A stretch of 64,000 nt of DNA, taken from Caballeronia sp. M1242 (GTDB taxonomy: Bacteria > Pseudomonadota > Gammaproteobacteria > Burkholderiales > Burkholderiaceae). Position numbers and translations under genes: made by a program. Each line of letters opens with the position of its first letter. The first letter of the stretch is position 1. Shown one piece after another: positions 28,411-36,383 of this stretch. The notes beneath the pieces are model-generated. The model saw only the letters and a program-made list of their open reading frames with translations, was not told the origin of the DNA and made no database searches. The stretch lies in the NCBI RefSeq assembly GCF_017220215.1, contig NZ_CP071131.1, forward strand, positions 620,001-684,000. Direction: 5' to 3'.

Positions 28411-29151
28411 ATGAGACTCCAGAACAAAGTAGCGATCATCACGGGCGCGGGACAGGGCATCGGCGCGGCCACGGCATTGAAGTTCGCGCGCGAAGGCGCG
28501 ATCGTCGTCGCGTGCGATATCAACGACGCAGCCGCGAAGGACGTGATCGCGCAATGCCGCGAGGCCGGCGCCGAGGCTTCGGCGTTTCGCGTCGACATGT
28601 CCGACCGTGACAGCGTGGATGCGATGGTCGCTGCCGTGCGCGAGCGGCACGGCAGAATCGACGTGCTCGTGAACAACGCGGGCATCACGCGCGATGCGCG
28701 CCTGCAGAAGATGACCATCGAACAGTTCGATGCCGTGATCGACGTGAATCTGCGCGCCGTGTTCCATGCCAGCCAGGCGGTGGTGGACGGCATGATCGCG
28801 CAAGGCTCGGGCGTAATTCTCAACGCGAGTTCGGTGGTCGGCATCTACGGCAACTTCGGGCAGACCAATTACGCGGCATCCAAGTTCGGCGTGATCGGCT
28901 TTACGAAGACCTGGAGCCGCGAGCTGGGGCCGAAGGGTATTCGCGTGAACGCGGTCGCGCCGGGCTTCGTCGAGACGCCGATTCTGTCGACTATTCCCGA
29001 CGACGTGCTCGGCAAAATGCGCGCGCAAGTGCCGCTCGGACGGCTCGGGCGTCCCGAAGAAGTCGCCAACGTCTACGCCTTTCTCGCAAGCGACGAAGCG
29101 AGCTACATCAACGGCGCGGTCATCGAGGTATCCGGCGGCATGACGCTTTAA
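28411..29151 (+). CDS. SDR-family oxidoreductase, FabG-like
   Basis: A 246-residue classical [28 protein letters not shown] with catalytic Ser, YAASK, and [13 protein letters not shown]. FabG-like enzymes interconvert 3-hydroxy and 3-keto acyl groups; in this operon oxidation of a 3-hydroxy acid to the BKACE substrate is the likely role. It starts 22 bases after the transporter stop. Confidence 0.88.
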   Translation: MRLQNKVAIITGAGQGIGAATALKFAREGAIVVACDINDAAAKDVIAQCREAGAEASAFRVDMSDRDSVDAMVAAVRERHGRIDVLVNNAGITRDARLQKMTIEQFDAVIDVNLRAVFHASQAVVDGMIAQGSGVILNASSVVGIYGNFGQTNYAASKFGVIGFTKTWSRELGPKGIRVNAVAPGFVETPILSTIPDDVLGKMRAQVPLGRLGRPEEVANVYAFLASDEASYINGAVIEVSGGMTL

Positions 29152-29202
29152 TGCTTCGATGCTTCGATACGGCCGCGCGCTACTGCATGGTTCCACCTGA
29201 AC

Positions 29203-29994
29203 ATGAACACATTCGAACTTCTGAAACCGCAGCCTGGCTTGCGCGTGCTGATTAGCGGCGCGGCGTCCGGCATCGGCGCGGGCATCGCGCAAGCCTTTCT
29301 TGAGACGCAGGCGCAGGTATTCATCTGCGATGTGGATGCCGCGGCGGTCGAACGCTTCACGGCCACGCACGCGTCGCTGCATGGCTGCTTGGCCGACGTG
29401 AGCGATCCGCAGCAGGTCGATAAGGTCATCGACGAAGCGCGCGCCGCGCTCGGCGGCCTCGACGTGCTCGTGAACAACGCGGGCATCGCGGGTCCGACGG
29501 GGTCGGTCGAACAACTCGATCCCTCGCAGTGGGAGCGCACCGTCACGACCAATCTCAACAGCCAGTTCTACTTCTTGCGCAAGGCGGTGCCGGTCATGAA
29601 GGAGACGTCGGAGCGGGCGAGCATCGTCACGATGTCGTCGGTGGCGGGGCGGCTCGGCTATGCGTTTCGCACGCCGTATGCCGCGACGAAGTGGGCGCTC
29701 GTGGGCCTCATGAAGTCGCTCGCCATCGAGCTCGGCCCGAGCAACATTCGCGTCAACGCGATCTTGCCCGGCGTGGTGCAGGGCGAACGGATGGATCGCG
29801 TGATCGCGGCGCGCGCGAAGTCGGTCGGCGTTTCGTTCGATGCCATGCGCGAGGAGTATCTGAAGAAGATATCGCTGCGTCGCATGGTGACGGTCGAGGA
29901 TATCGCAGCGATGACGCTTTTTCTTGCTTCGCCGGCTGCGGGGAATGTCACGGGGCAGGCTATCAGCGTCGATGGGAACGTGGAGTATTTGTAG
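29203..29994 (+). CDS. SDR-family oxidoreductase
   Basis: A 263-residue SDR with GAASGIGAGIA, NNAGIAGPTG, MSSVAGRLG, YAATK and a C-terminal SVDGNVEYL. This subgroup includes hydroxy-acid and sugar dehydrogenases. It is last in the BKACE operon, 51 bases after the first SDR. Two dehydrogenases may handle two stereoisomers of the same hydroxy acid, an inference only. Confidence 0.87.
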   Translation: MNTFELLKPQPGLRVLISGAASGIGAGIAQAFLETQAQVFICDVDAAAVERFTATHASLHGCLADVSDPQQVDKVIDEARAALGGLDVLVNNAGIAGPTGSVEQLDPSQWERTVTTNLNSQFYFLRKAVPVMKETSERASIVTMSSVAGRLGYAFRTPYAATKWALVGLMKSLAIELGPSNIRVNAILPGVVQGERMDRVIAARAKSVGVSFDAMREEYLKKISLRRMVTVEDIAAMTLFLASPAAGNVTGQAISVDGNVEYL

Positions 29995-30008
29995 GCAGCA
30001 CGTTCAGT

Positions 30009-30032
30009 CAGCGCGGAAGCGAAGCCGCGCTG
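30009..30032. terminator. Bidirectional hairpin after the BKACE operon
   Basis: A perfect stem CAGCGCGG/CCGCGCTG with an 8-base loop, in the 57-base gap between the convergent SDR and TlpA-like genes. There is no T-run. Confidence 0.55.
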
Positions 30033-30051
30033 GCTAGCAAGCCAACCGCGC

Positions 30052-30615
30052 TCACTCCCGCTTCTCCCCACCCGCAAGCAAGCTCTTGATCTTCTCCTCC
30101 GTCTGCGCGTACTGCCCTTCCCCGAAGTGGCTGTACACCAGCTTGCCGTTCTGATCGATCAGATACAGCGCGGGCCAGTACTGATTGCCGTACGCGCGCC
30201 ACGTCGCGAACTGGTTGTCCTGCGCGACCGGATACGTAATGCCGTTCTTCGCAATCGCTTTCTTGAGATTGCCCGTATCGCGTTCGAACGCGAATTCCGG
30301 CGAATGCACGCCGATCACCACGAGCCCTTTGTCGCGATAACGCGCGTTCCACTCTTTGATATACGGCAGCGTGTGCGCGCAGTTGATGCAGTCGAAGGTC
30401 CAGAAATCGACGAGCACCACCTTGCCGCGCAACTGCTTCAACTGCAGCGGCGCGCTGTTGAACCAGTTGTCGATGCCCGTGAACTCCGGCGCTTGTTCTC
30501 CGTTCGCGATAGCCGCGGAGCCGAGCGCCGAAGCGCCATTCGACGCGAATGCCGTAAAGCCCGCCGTCGCCGCGATGCCGAGCGCGACTGCTGCAATCCT
30601 CAGACGACCGAACAT
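30052..30615 (-). CDS. TlpA-like periplasmic thioredoxin
   Basis: A 187-residue exported thioredoxin-fold protein. After a signal peptide it shows FWTFDCINC with the redox pair Cys 76/Cys 79, VIGVHSPEFAFERDTGN and the cis-Pro region YWPALYLID. AAGGAGA precedes the ATG. It is close to the redoxin domain of the divergent DipZ-like protein, which could supply it with electrons across the membrane. The upstream region carries the conserved local promoter described below. Confidence 0.9.
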   Translation of the reverse strand: MFGRLRIAAVALGIAATAGFTAFASNGASALGSAAIANGEQAPEFTGIDNWFNSAPLQLKQLRGKVVLVDFWTFDCINCAHTLPYIKEWNARYRDKGLVVIGVHSPEFAFERDTGNLKKAIAKNGITYPVAQDNQFATWRAYGNQYWPALYLIDQNGKLVYSHFGEGQYAQTEEKIKSLLAGGEKRE

Positions 30616-30649
30616 GGTGACTCTCCTTGGGTGGTTGATGTCAGCCCGT

Positions 30650-30742
30650 ATTGCAGCGCGCCGATGTATCCGCACTGTGTCCCGCGTTGAAGCGAATCGC
30701 GTCGTCATGTATCGCCGCGCGCCGCAGATACATGGCGATACA
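30650..30742 (-). promoter_or_regulatory. Conserved composite promoter, copy 1 (tlpA-like gene)
   Basis: Read on the minus strand: TGTATC-N4-TGTATC (30742-30727), 13 bases, GATACA (30713-30708), then 37 intervening bases to GATACA at 30670, which is preceded at five bases by GACACA. CGCTGCAAT begins 12 bases after the start of that last GATACA. The same order and spacing recur at 32596-32688 and 36188-36279. The 10-base direct repeat is the layout bound by OmpR-family regulators. It lies between the divergent TlpA-like and DipZ-like genes. Confidence 0.7.
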
Positions 30743-30821
30743 TAACGCCCGGATCGCGACATTCTCGCGATACATGCCAGCCGTGAAATAGCGCCATCGC
30801 TCATTCATGGAGGGCAGTCTC

Positions 30822-32591
30822 ATGTTGCTGGTCATCGTGGCTTTTCTGGGCGGCGCGTTCACCGTGCTCAGTCCCTGCATTCTGCCGGTCGTGCCGTTCA
30901 TCTTCGCACGCACCGACCGGCCGTTTCTCACCGATCGACTGCCGCTCCTCGCCGGCCTCGCCGGCATGTTCACGCTCGTCACCGGCCTGGGCGCGGCGGG
31001 CCTCGCCGGCGCGGCGCACCTGAGCCAGTACGGCCGCTGGCTCGCGCTCGGGCTGTTCGCGCTGTTCGGCGCGTCGCTGCTCTTTCCCGCTATCGCCGCG
31101 CGGCTCGCGTTGCCGCTCTCCGCGCTGGCGGACCGCTTCATCGCGCGGTCTCAGGCGCAAAGCGCATCGCGCCGCATCGTTCCTGCGATGCTGCTCGGCG
31201 CGGCCACCGGCCTGCTCTGGGCGCCGTGCGCCGGTCCGATACTCGGCGCGATTCTCTCCGGCGCGGCGCTGAATGGCGCGAGCTGGCACACCGGCGCGGC
31301 GCTCGCGGCGTACGCGACGGGCGCGGCGTGCGCGCTCGCGGTGGCGTCGTCGCTCGGCAAGCGCGCGCTCGACGGCCTCAAGCGATCGTTCGGCATCGGC
31401 GAGCACGTGCGCCGGGCGATGGGCGCGCTCGTGCTGCTGACCGTCGCCGCCATCGCTTCGGGCGTCGACACGCGCGTGCTCGCGCTCGTCAAGGGCGTCT
31501 CGACCGATGGCATCGAGAGCCGGCTCGTCGCGCTCTTGTCCGCGCGCACGCCGTTGCGCGGCGAAGCGCAAAAGCCGCGCATCGTGCGCGTGGCGATGTC
31601 GTCGCCGAATGCATCGGCGAATCTTCCGGTACAAGGCTCGCTGCCCGCGCTCGACGGCGCGACGCAGTGGCTCAACTCGCCGCCGCTTTCGCGCGATGCA
31701 TTGCGCGGCAAGGTCGTCGTCGTCAACTTCTGGACGTACTCGTGCATCAACTGCCTGCGCACGCTGCCGTATCTGCGGACGTGGGCGCAGCAGTACGGCG
31801 GCAACGGACTCGTCGTGCTCGGCGTGCATACGCCCGAATTCGGCTTCGAGCACGACACCGGCAACGTTCAGCGCGCGCTGCGTGATCTGCGCGTGTCGTA
31901 TCCGGTCGCCGTCGATAACGATTACCGCATCTGGCAGGCGTTCGGCAATCGCTATTGGCCGGCGTTCTATATCGTCGATCAGGAAGGGCGCATCCGCTAT
32001 CACCACTTCGGCGAGGGCGGCTACCAGGAGGCCGAGCATGTGATCCGGCAATTGCTCGGCGATGCTGCGCGGACGCCGGACACGAGCGCGCGCCCGGCGG
32101 TCGTCGCGAGCGGCACGCAAGTGGCGGCCGATCCGGCGCACGAGGCGTCGAGCGAAACGTATGTCGGCTATCGCGAGGCGGAAGGACAGGCGCCCGGCCA
32201 GCAAGTCCTGCGCGATGCCGCCGCCGACTACGCGCTGCCGCCACGTCTTGCGCTGAACGAATGGGCGCTCGGCGGGCGGTGGAACATCGGCGCGGAGGCG
32301 GCCGTGCCGGTCGCGTCGCATGCGCGCATCGCGTATCGCTTTCATGCGCGCGATCTTCATCTCGTGCTCGCGCCCGCCGCCGACGGAAAGCCGGTGCGCA
32401 TTCGCGTGACCGTGGATGGCGCGGCGCCGGGCGCGTCGCACGGGGCGGACGTCGATGCGAACGGCAACGGCGTCGTCGATGCCGCGCGCCTCTACCAACT
32501 CGTGCGCCAGAGCGGAAGCGTCGATGACCGCACGTTCCAGATTGAGTTTCTCGACAGCGGCGCGCGCGCTTACGCATTCACCTTCGGCTGA
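30822..32591 (+). CDS. DipZ-like fusion: CcdA/DsbD membrane domain, redoxin, C-terminal beta domain
   Basis: A 589-residue protein like mycobacterial DipZ. Residues 1-220 form the CcdA-type electron-carrying membrane domain with its two cysteines in LSPCILPVVPF and WAPCAGPILGA. A periplasmic redoxin domain follows, with FWTYSCINC at about 303-311, then a beta-rich C-terminal domain (about 440-589) as in DipZ. It should carry reducing power from cytoplasmic thioredoxin to the periplasm. ATG 30822 has GGAGGG seven bases upstream and is preferred over one five codons earlier. Its redoxin domain is a paralogue of the divergent TlpA-like protein. Confidence 0.9.
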   Translation: MLLVIVAFLGGAFTVLSPCILPVVPFIFARTDRPFLTDRLPLLAGLAGMFTLVTGLGAAGLAGAAHLSQYGRWLALGLFALFGASLLFPAIAARLALPLSALADRFIARSQAQSASRRIVPAMLLGAATGLLWAPCAGPILGAILSGAALNGASWHTGAALAAYATGAACALAVASSLGKRALDGLKRSFGIGEHVRRAMGALVLLTVAAIASGVDTRVLALVKGVSTDGIESRLVALLSARTPLRGEAQKPRIVRVAMSSPNASANLPVQGSLPALDGATQWLNSPPLSRDALRGKVVVVNFWTYSCINCLRTLPYLRTWAQQYGGNGLVVLGVHTPEFGFEHDTGNVQRALRDLRVSYPVAVDNDYRIWQAFGNRYWPAFYIVDQEGRIRYHHFGEGGYQEAEHVIRQLLGDAARTPDTSARPAVVASGTQVAADPAHEASSETYVGYREAEGQAPGQQVLRDAAADYALPPRLALNEWALGGRWNIGAEAAVPVASHARIAYRFHARDLHLVLAPAADGKPVRIRVTVDGAAPGASHGADVDANGNGVVDAARLYQLVRQSGSVDDRTFQIEFLDSGARAYAFTFG

Positions 32592-32595
32592 TGTT

Positions 32596-32688
32596 TGTAT
32601 CGCTGTGTATCCGGCGCGGCGCGTGACACATGCGCTTGCACCGGGCAGCGCTGGCGGAAACAAGCCAGATACGTTGGCGCGTTTCAAT
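32596..32688 (+). promoter_or_regulatory. Conserved composite promoter, copy 2 (DUF4148 gene)
   Basis: TGTATC-GCTG-TGTATC (32596-32611), 13 bases, GACACA (32625-32630), then GAAACA-N5-GATACG (32657-32673) and CGTTTCAAT at 32680. Distances match those upstream of the tlpA-like gene and of the second DUF4148 locus. It begins four bases after the dipZ-like stop codon. Confidence 0.7.
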
Positions 32689-32753
32689 ACGTCTCAGGCA
32701 AGGCCGATTCGCTTCCGGCCTTGCAGTCAACCCCTCGACCTTTGGAGAACATC

Positions 32754-33050
32754 ATGAAAGCCATGCAACTGATTGCTGCCGCCGCGCTTGCCGTCGCGCC
32801 CATCGTTACCTTCGCGCAGAGCGGGAACGACATCACGCGCGCGCAAGTGCGTGCCGAGCTCGTTCAACTGGAGAAGGCCGGCTATAACCCGGCAAGCGAT
32901 CATTCGCAGTATCCGAAGAACATCGAGGCCGCGGTTGCGCGCCTGCATTCGGGTGATGCCGCGTATGGCGGCGCGGCGGCCGGCGCGTCGCAAACGGGCG
33001 CGCGACAGGGTGAGGTCGTCGGGCTCGGCTCGGTGTACGCGCGTCCGTGA
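32754..33050 (+). CDS. DUF4148 exported small protein
   Basis: A 98-residue protein with a signal peptide (LIAAAALAVAPIVTFA) and the DUF4148 core: ITRAQVRAELVQLEKAGYNPAS. DUF4148 proteins are abundant in Burkholderia and of unknown function. A GGAG site precedes the ATG. Its promoter shares the composite site with the tlpA-like gene and the DUF4148 pair near 36.4 kb, so the three are probably controlled together. Confidence 0.85.
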   Translation: MKAMQLIAAAALAVAPIVTFAQSGNDITRAQVRAELVQLEKAGYNPASDHSQYPKNIEAAVARLHSGDAAYGGAAAGASQTGARQGEVVGLGSVYARP

Positions 33051-33138
33051 TGCGGATGCGTTCGCATCGCGCGGATGTGGTTGCGCGGTGCGAACGCCGA
33101 ACCTTCACGCGATACGACATCGGCCGCGCTTTCGTACG

Positions 33139-33245
33139 GCCGCCTTGGCGCGGATGCAAGTTCGTCGTGGCGTTCATCGCGGGTTGCCTCGCGATTGCGA
33201 CTTCAGCGGTGTGCCGCTAGTGTCGCGACTGCTCTAAGCTTGCAC
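33139..33245 (-). pseudogene. Relic A of the histidine-kinase 3' end
   Basis: On the minus strand this reads RDTSGT and then, in a shifted frame, AIARQPAMNATTNLHPRQGG. It matches RDTGGT...AIARQ...MDATLTLHSRDGG at the end of the intact kinase gene at 33821. Frameshifts and a short deletion show decay. Confidence 0.65.
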
Positions 33246-33310
33246 TCGGCGTCGCGTCTTGGCGATGCGTCTGCTCATACGTCTAACCGGTGTTAATGAC
33301 GCCAGTCGCG

Positions 33311-33417
33311 CTTCCAAACCGCCGCCTTCGCGCGGATCAGACCCGGGTTGCCGTTGATAGCCCGCGCGAAGTGCCGCGCCATGCTCACATGCCGATTGCG
33401 CGATCTTCCCGCGAACG
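33311..33417 (-). pseudogene. Relic B of the histidine-kinase 3' end
   Basis: Minus-strand frames give MARHFARAI, and after a frameshift REGGGLEARLAS, matching the kinase's IARQLARAM and RDGGGLEARLVL. A copy of the linker/terminator sequence (33419-33451) stands at its upstream side, between this relic and relic C. Confidence 0.7.
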
Positions 33418-33476
33418 TCGCATCGCGCAACAAGTCGTGCGGCATGCAACGTAAAACGCCCGTTCGCGACACCAGC

Positions 33477-33612
33477 GGCGCTTCTTAACCGCCGCCTTCG
33501 CGCGCATGCAAGGTCAACGTGGCCTCCAGCGCCCGCGCCACTTGCCGCGCGATCGCAAGCGCCGGCGGCATGCCGCTCGTGTCCCGATTGCTCGAAGCTT
33601 GCCACCCGCACC
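33477..33612 (-). pseudogene. Relic C of the histidine-kinase 3' end
   Basis: The best preserved copy. Between 33586 and 33485 the minus strand reads without interruption ALAIARQVARALEATLTL and on to HAREGGG then a stop, against GLAIARQLARAMDATLTL and HSRDGGGLEARLVL in the intact kinase. The G2-box glycines have been lost (SGMPPA for GGTGLG). A linker copy (33612-33645) follows on the kinase side. Confidence 0.8.
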
Positions 33613-33672
33613 GCATCGCGCAAGCAGGTCGTGCAGCATGCAACGCGACACCGCCGTCCAAGGATCGAGCAG

Positions 33673-33777
33673 CGCTTCGAAACCGCCGCCTTCGCGCATA
33701 TCGAGATCAACTTCGCGTCAATAGCCGCAAGATCGCAAGCACTCGCCGCCGTGCTCAAACTTCTCTTGAGCCTCGCA
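33673..33777 (-). pseudogene. Relic D of the histidine-kinase 3' end
   Basis: Nearest the intact gene but more decayed: the minus strand retains MREGGGFEALLD at its end, with a stop and scrambled sequence before it. The intact kinase stop and its linker (33773-33808) lie immediately upstream. Confidence 0.6.
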
Positions 33778-33808
33778 TCGCACGAAACAAGTCGTGCAGC
33801 ATGCAACG
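33773..33808 (-). terminator. Kinase-operon terminator-like linker, repeated downstream
   Basis: GCACGA-N6-TCGTGC forms a stem beginning about 13 bases after the kinase stop. The same 33-36-base block, with drift, recurs at 33612-33645 and 33419-33451, each time beside a kinase relic. The repeated unit is therefore gene end plus hairpin. Confidence 0.5.
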
Positions 33809-33820
33809 CGAAACAACTAC

Positions 33821-35164
33821 TCACAAAACCAGCCGCGCCTCCAACCCGCCGCCGTCCCGCGAATGCAACGTCAACGTAGCATCCATCGCGCGCGCGAGTT
33901 GCCGCGCGATGGCAAGTCCCAGCCCCGTGCCGCCCGTATCGCGATTGCGCGAGCTTTCCAGCCGCACGAAAGGCTCGAACACCGCTTCGAGCGACGCTTC
34001 CGGAATGCCCGGTCCGCGATCCATCACCGAGATGCGCGCGCGGCCATCGGCGAGCGGCTTCATCTCGATCTCCGCCGCGCCCGAAAACTTCAGCGCATTG
34101 TCGACGAGATTGCCGACGATGCGCCGCAACGCCTGCGGACGCGTCACCATCGCATGGCCAATGCGGCCTTCGAGCGACACGCTCTTTCTCGCGTCGCGGT
34201 AGTCGTCGACGATGCTCTCGATGAGCGCATCCGGATCGATGCGCACGGGCGCTTCATGCGTGCCGTGCAACGTCCGCGCGTACGTCACGCCTTCCTTCAC
34301 GAGCGTTTCCATCTCCTGCAAGTCCTGCCGCAGCTTCGCGCCGGTCGCGCTGTCGTCCATCACGTCCACGCGCAGGCGCATGCGCGTGATCGGCGTCTGC
34401 AGATCGTGCGTGATGGCCGCGAGTATCTGCATGCGCTGCGCCATGTACATCGCGACGCGATCCTGCATCGCGTTAAACGCCTTCGCCGCGCGCAGCACTT
34501 CGTCCGGGCCTTCTTCGGGCAGGCGCTGTCCCTTGAGATCGGGACCGAGCGTGTCGGCCGCGTGCGCCAGTTCCGCGAGCGGGCGCGTGGCGAGGCGCAC
34601 CGCGAGCCAGCAGCACGCCACCACCACCGCCAGTTGCAACGCGAGCACGAAAGGCAGCCAGCTCGACAGCGGCGTGCCCTTCATCGGGCGCATGTCGATG
34701 GTGAGCGGCGAGCCATCGGAGAGGCGCAAGTGGATCTGGAACCGTTCGGCGTGGCCGGGCACGGCGTTCGCCGTCAGCGGATAACGCTTGCCGATGCCTT
34801 CGGCGATCGACTGCGCGAATCGCTCGGACAACGCGGCGTCCGGCGGCGCGCCGCTCACGCCCGGGCCGAGGATGAAATCGTACGTGCGCCGCGCGAGTCG
34901 CGGCAACCACGCGGCGCGCTCGCCGGGCGGCAGGTGATCGAGCAGCGCGACCGAACTCGCCACTTCGCGCTCGACATAGCCCGTCATCACGTTCGTCATG
35001 CTTCGGTCGCGCTCGGTCATGGTGAGCCAGAACGCGGCCGCCTGCGCCACCGCGAGCCCGATCAGCAAGATGACCGCGAGCCGCGCGAAGAGCGTGCGCG
35101 GCAAGCGCAGCCACGCGGCGGCTGCGCGCGGCGCGTCCTCCGATACCCCGATGCGCGTGCTCAT
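33821..35164 (-). CDS. Sensor histidine kinase (EnvZ-like)
   Basis: A 447-residue membrane kinase: helix LFARLAVILLIGLAVAQAAAFW, a periplasmic sensor region of about 130 residues, a second helix (LPFVLALQLAVVVACCWLAV), HAMP, then a dimerisation helix with the phospho-His in AAITHDLQTPITRMR (about residue 253). The N box is NLVDNALKF, G1 DRGPGIP, G2 GTGLGLAIARQ. The start overlaps the regulator's stop in an ATGA. It should sense an extracytoplasmic signal and phosphorylate the regulator. Its last 35 codons are duplicated in decayed form downstream. Confidence 0.93.
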   Translation of the reverse strand: MSTRIGVSEDAPRAAAAWLRLPRTLFARLAVILLIGLAVAQAAAFWLTMTERDRSMTNVMTGYVEREVASSVALLDHLPPGERAAWLPRLARRTYDFILGPGVSGAPPDAALSERFAQSIAEGIGKRYPLTANAVPGHAERFQIHLRLSDGSPLTIDMRPMKGTPLSSWLPFVLALQLAVVVACCWLAVRLATRPLAELAHAADTLGPDLKGQRLPEEGPDEVLRAAKAFNAMQDRVAMYMAQRMQILAAITHDLQTPITRMRLRVDVMDDSATGAKLRQDLQEMETLVKEGVTYARTLHGTHEAPVRIDPDALIESIVDDYRDARKSVSLEGRIGHAMVTRPQALRRIVGNLVDNALKFSGAAEIEMKPLADGRARISVMDRGPGIPEASLEAVFEPFVRLESSRNRDTGGTGLGLAIARQLARAMDATLTLHSRDGGGLEARLVL

Positions 35165-35901
35165 GGCGTGCCGCCGAGCGGCGTCACCGCGGCGGAGAAC
35201 ACATAGCCCTCGCTGCGCAGCGTCTTGATGTAGCGCGGCTCGCGCGCTTCGTCCTTCAGGCGCTGACGCAGGCGGCTCACGAGCAGGTCGATGGAACGGT
35301 CGAACGGATCGGCCTGACGGCCTTGCGTCAGATTGAGCAACTGATCGCGCGTGAGCACGCGCTGCGGATGATCCAGAAACACGCGCAGCAAGCGATATTC
35401 GGCGCCGGAGAGCGCGACCATCGTGCCATCGGCGTCGAGCAGATGACGCGCGGTCGTGTCGAGCCGCCAGTCGCCGAAAGCCAGCACGGGCGCGGTCTCC
35501 GTCACCTGCATGCCGGGCGGCAGCATGCGCGTGCGGCGCAGGACGGAGCGCATCCGCGCGAGCAGCTCGCGCACGGCGAACGGTTTCGGCAGATAGTCGT
35601 CCGCGCCCATTTCGAGGCCGAGAATGCGATCGGCTTCCTCGTTGCGCGCGGTCAGCATGAGCACCGGAACGGAGCGGAACTTGCCCGCGCGCAGTTCGCG
35701 GCATAGCACGAGTCCGTCTTCGCCCGGCAGCATCAGATCGAGCACGATCAGATCCGGCGCGCCCTGTTCGAGCACGGCGCGCATCTGCCGGCCATTGGCG
35801 GCAAGCGACACGCGCATGCCGTTCTTCTCCAGATACGTCGCGAGCAGTTCGCGGATGCCGCGGTCGTCGTCGACGATCAGCACGTGGTCGTTGGTTTCCA
35901 T
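35161..35901 (-). CDS. OmpR-family response regulator
   Basis: A 246-residue regulator with a receiver domain (phospho-acceptor Asp 55 in LIVLDLMLPGEDG, LTAR, Lys 106 in LPKPF) and a winged-helix DNA-binding domain (LSGAEYRLLRVFLDHPQRVLT; SIDLLVSRLRQRL; KTLRSEGYVF). OmpR-family proteins bind 10-base direct repeats. TGTATC-N4-TGTATC repeats of just that type occur before nearby genes, including about 75 bases upstream of the small gene that precedes it. Confidence 0.93.
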   Translation of the reverse strand: METNDHVLIVDDDRGIRELLATYLEKNGMRVSLAANGRQMRAVLEQGAPDLIVLDLMLPGEDGLVLCRELRAGKFRSVPVLMLTARNEEADRILGLEMGADDYLPKPFAVRELLARMRSVLRRTRMLPPGMQVTETAPVLAFGDWRLDTTARHLLDADGTMVALSGAEYRLLRVFLDHPQRVLTRDQLLNLTQGRQADPFDRSIDLLVSRLRQRLKDEAREPRYIKTLRSEGYVFSAAVTPLGGTP

Positions 35902-35908
35902 CGATCGC

Positions 35909-36031
35909 TCATGGCTTCTTGCGCTTGTATTGCACCCGGGCGGGCGTGAGCAACAGGCACTGCACCGGATGCGCGAGTTCGGCCGCCAGTCCGCCCGCGA
36001 GGAAGGCGACGATTGCCAGCATGCGTTTCAC
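35909..36031 (-). CDS. Small membrane protein ahead of the two-component genes
   Basis: A 40-residue protein from GTG 36031, which has GGAG six bases upstream; an ATG at 36052 would give 47 residues but lacks a ribosome site. One hydrophobic stretch (MLAIVAFLAGGLAAELA) is followed by a basic end (VQYKRKKP), so it is a single-span membrane peptide. It ends eight bases before the regulator gene, so it is probably first in that operon. Small membrane peptides sometimes tune sensor kinases; a role here is a guess. Confidence 0.5.
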   Translation of the reverse strand: MKRMLAIVAFLAGGLAAELAHPVQCLLLTPARVQYKRKKP

Positions 36032-36105
36032 GGATGACTCCAGCGTTGACATGCAAGCTTTATAGCCCAAAGCGCGCGCGGTTTCGACAGGCGGGCGGCG
36101 CGTTT

Positions 36106-36140
36106 TGTATCGCAGTGTATCCGCGGCTTTGGGCGATACA
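36106..36140. promoter_or_regulatory. Composite regulator site, partial copy (two-component operon)
   Basis: TGTATC-GCAG-TGTATC, 13 bases, GATACA: the first half of the conserved promoter, without the second half at the usual distance. It lies upstream of the small-protein/regulator/kinase operon and 82 bases before the complete copy that serves the DUF4148 pair. Autoregulation is the likely meaning. Confidence 0.6.
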
Positions 36141-36187
36141 TAGCGTTGCACGCGTCGATCACGTTGCGACCCGCGCGGCGCCGCGTT

Positions 36188-36279
36188 TGTATCGCCATGT
36201 ATCCGGAAGCAGCCTGATACAGAGCGATTCGAACACGGCGCTCATCTGAAACATGGCGGATACACGGGGGCGTTTCAAT
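36188..36279 (+). promoter_or_regulatory. Conserved composite promoter, copy 3 (DUF4148 pair)
   Basis: TGTATC-GCCA-TGTATC (36188-36203), 12 bases, GATACA (36216-36221), GAAACA-N5-GATACA (36248-36264) and CGTTTCAAT (36271-36279). Here TGAAAC and GTTTCA form a perfect inverted repeat across the second block. Spacing matches the other two promoters to within one base. Confidence 0.7.
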
Positions 36280-36383
36280 GGCGTCACGGCAGCAGACGGT
36301 GCAAACAACGCAAGTTCACACGCAAGTGAGCGCGGGCCGGCACCTGATGAGCGTCGTCACTCTCAACCTCAAGGAGCTTAATC

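Noticed and set aside
33234-33824. A 196-codon minus-strand frame downstream of the kinase
   Set aside because: It reads through decayed kinase copies in mixed frames; the kinase-like fragments appear in several frames, so it is not a gene.
33139-33824. Possible CRISPR array or integron-like repeats, given the regular 163-194-base spacing
   Set aside because: Repeats are long, degenerate and match the kinase coding sequence; there are no short constant repeats, spacers or attachment sites.
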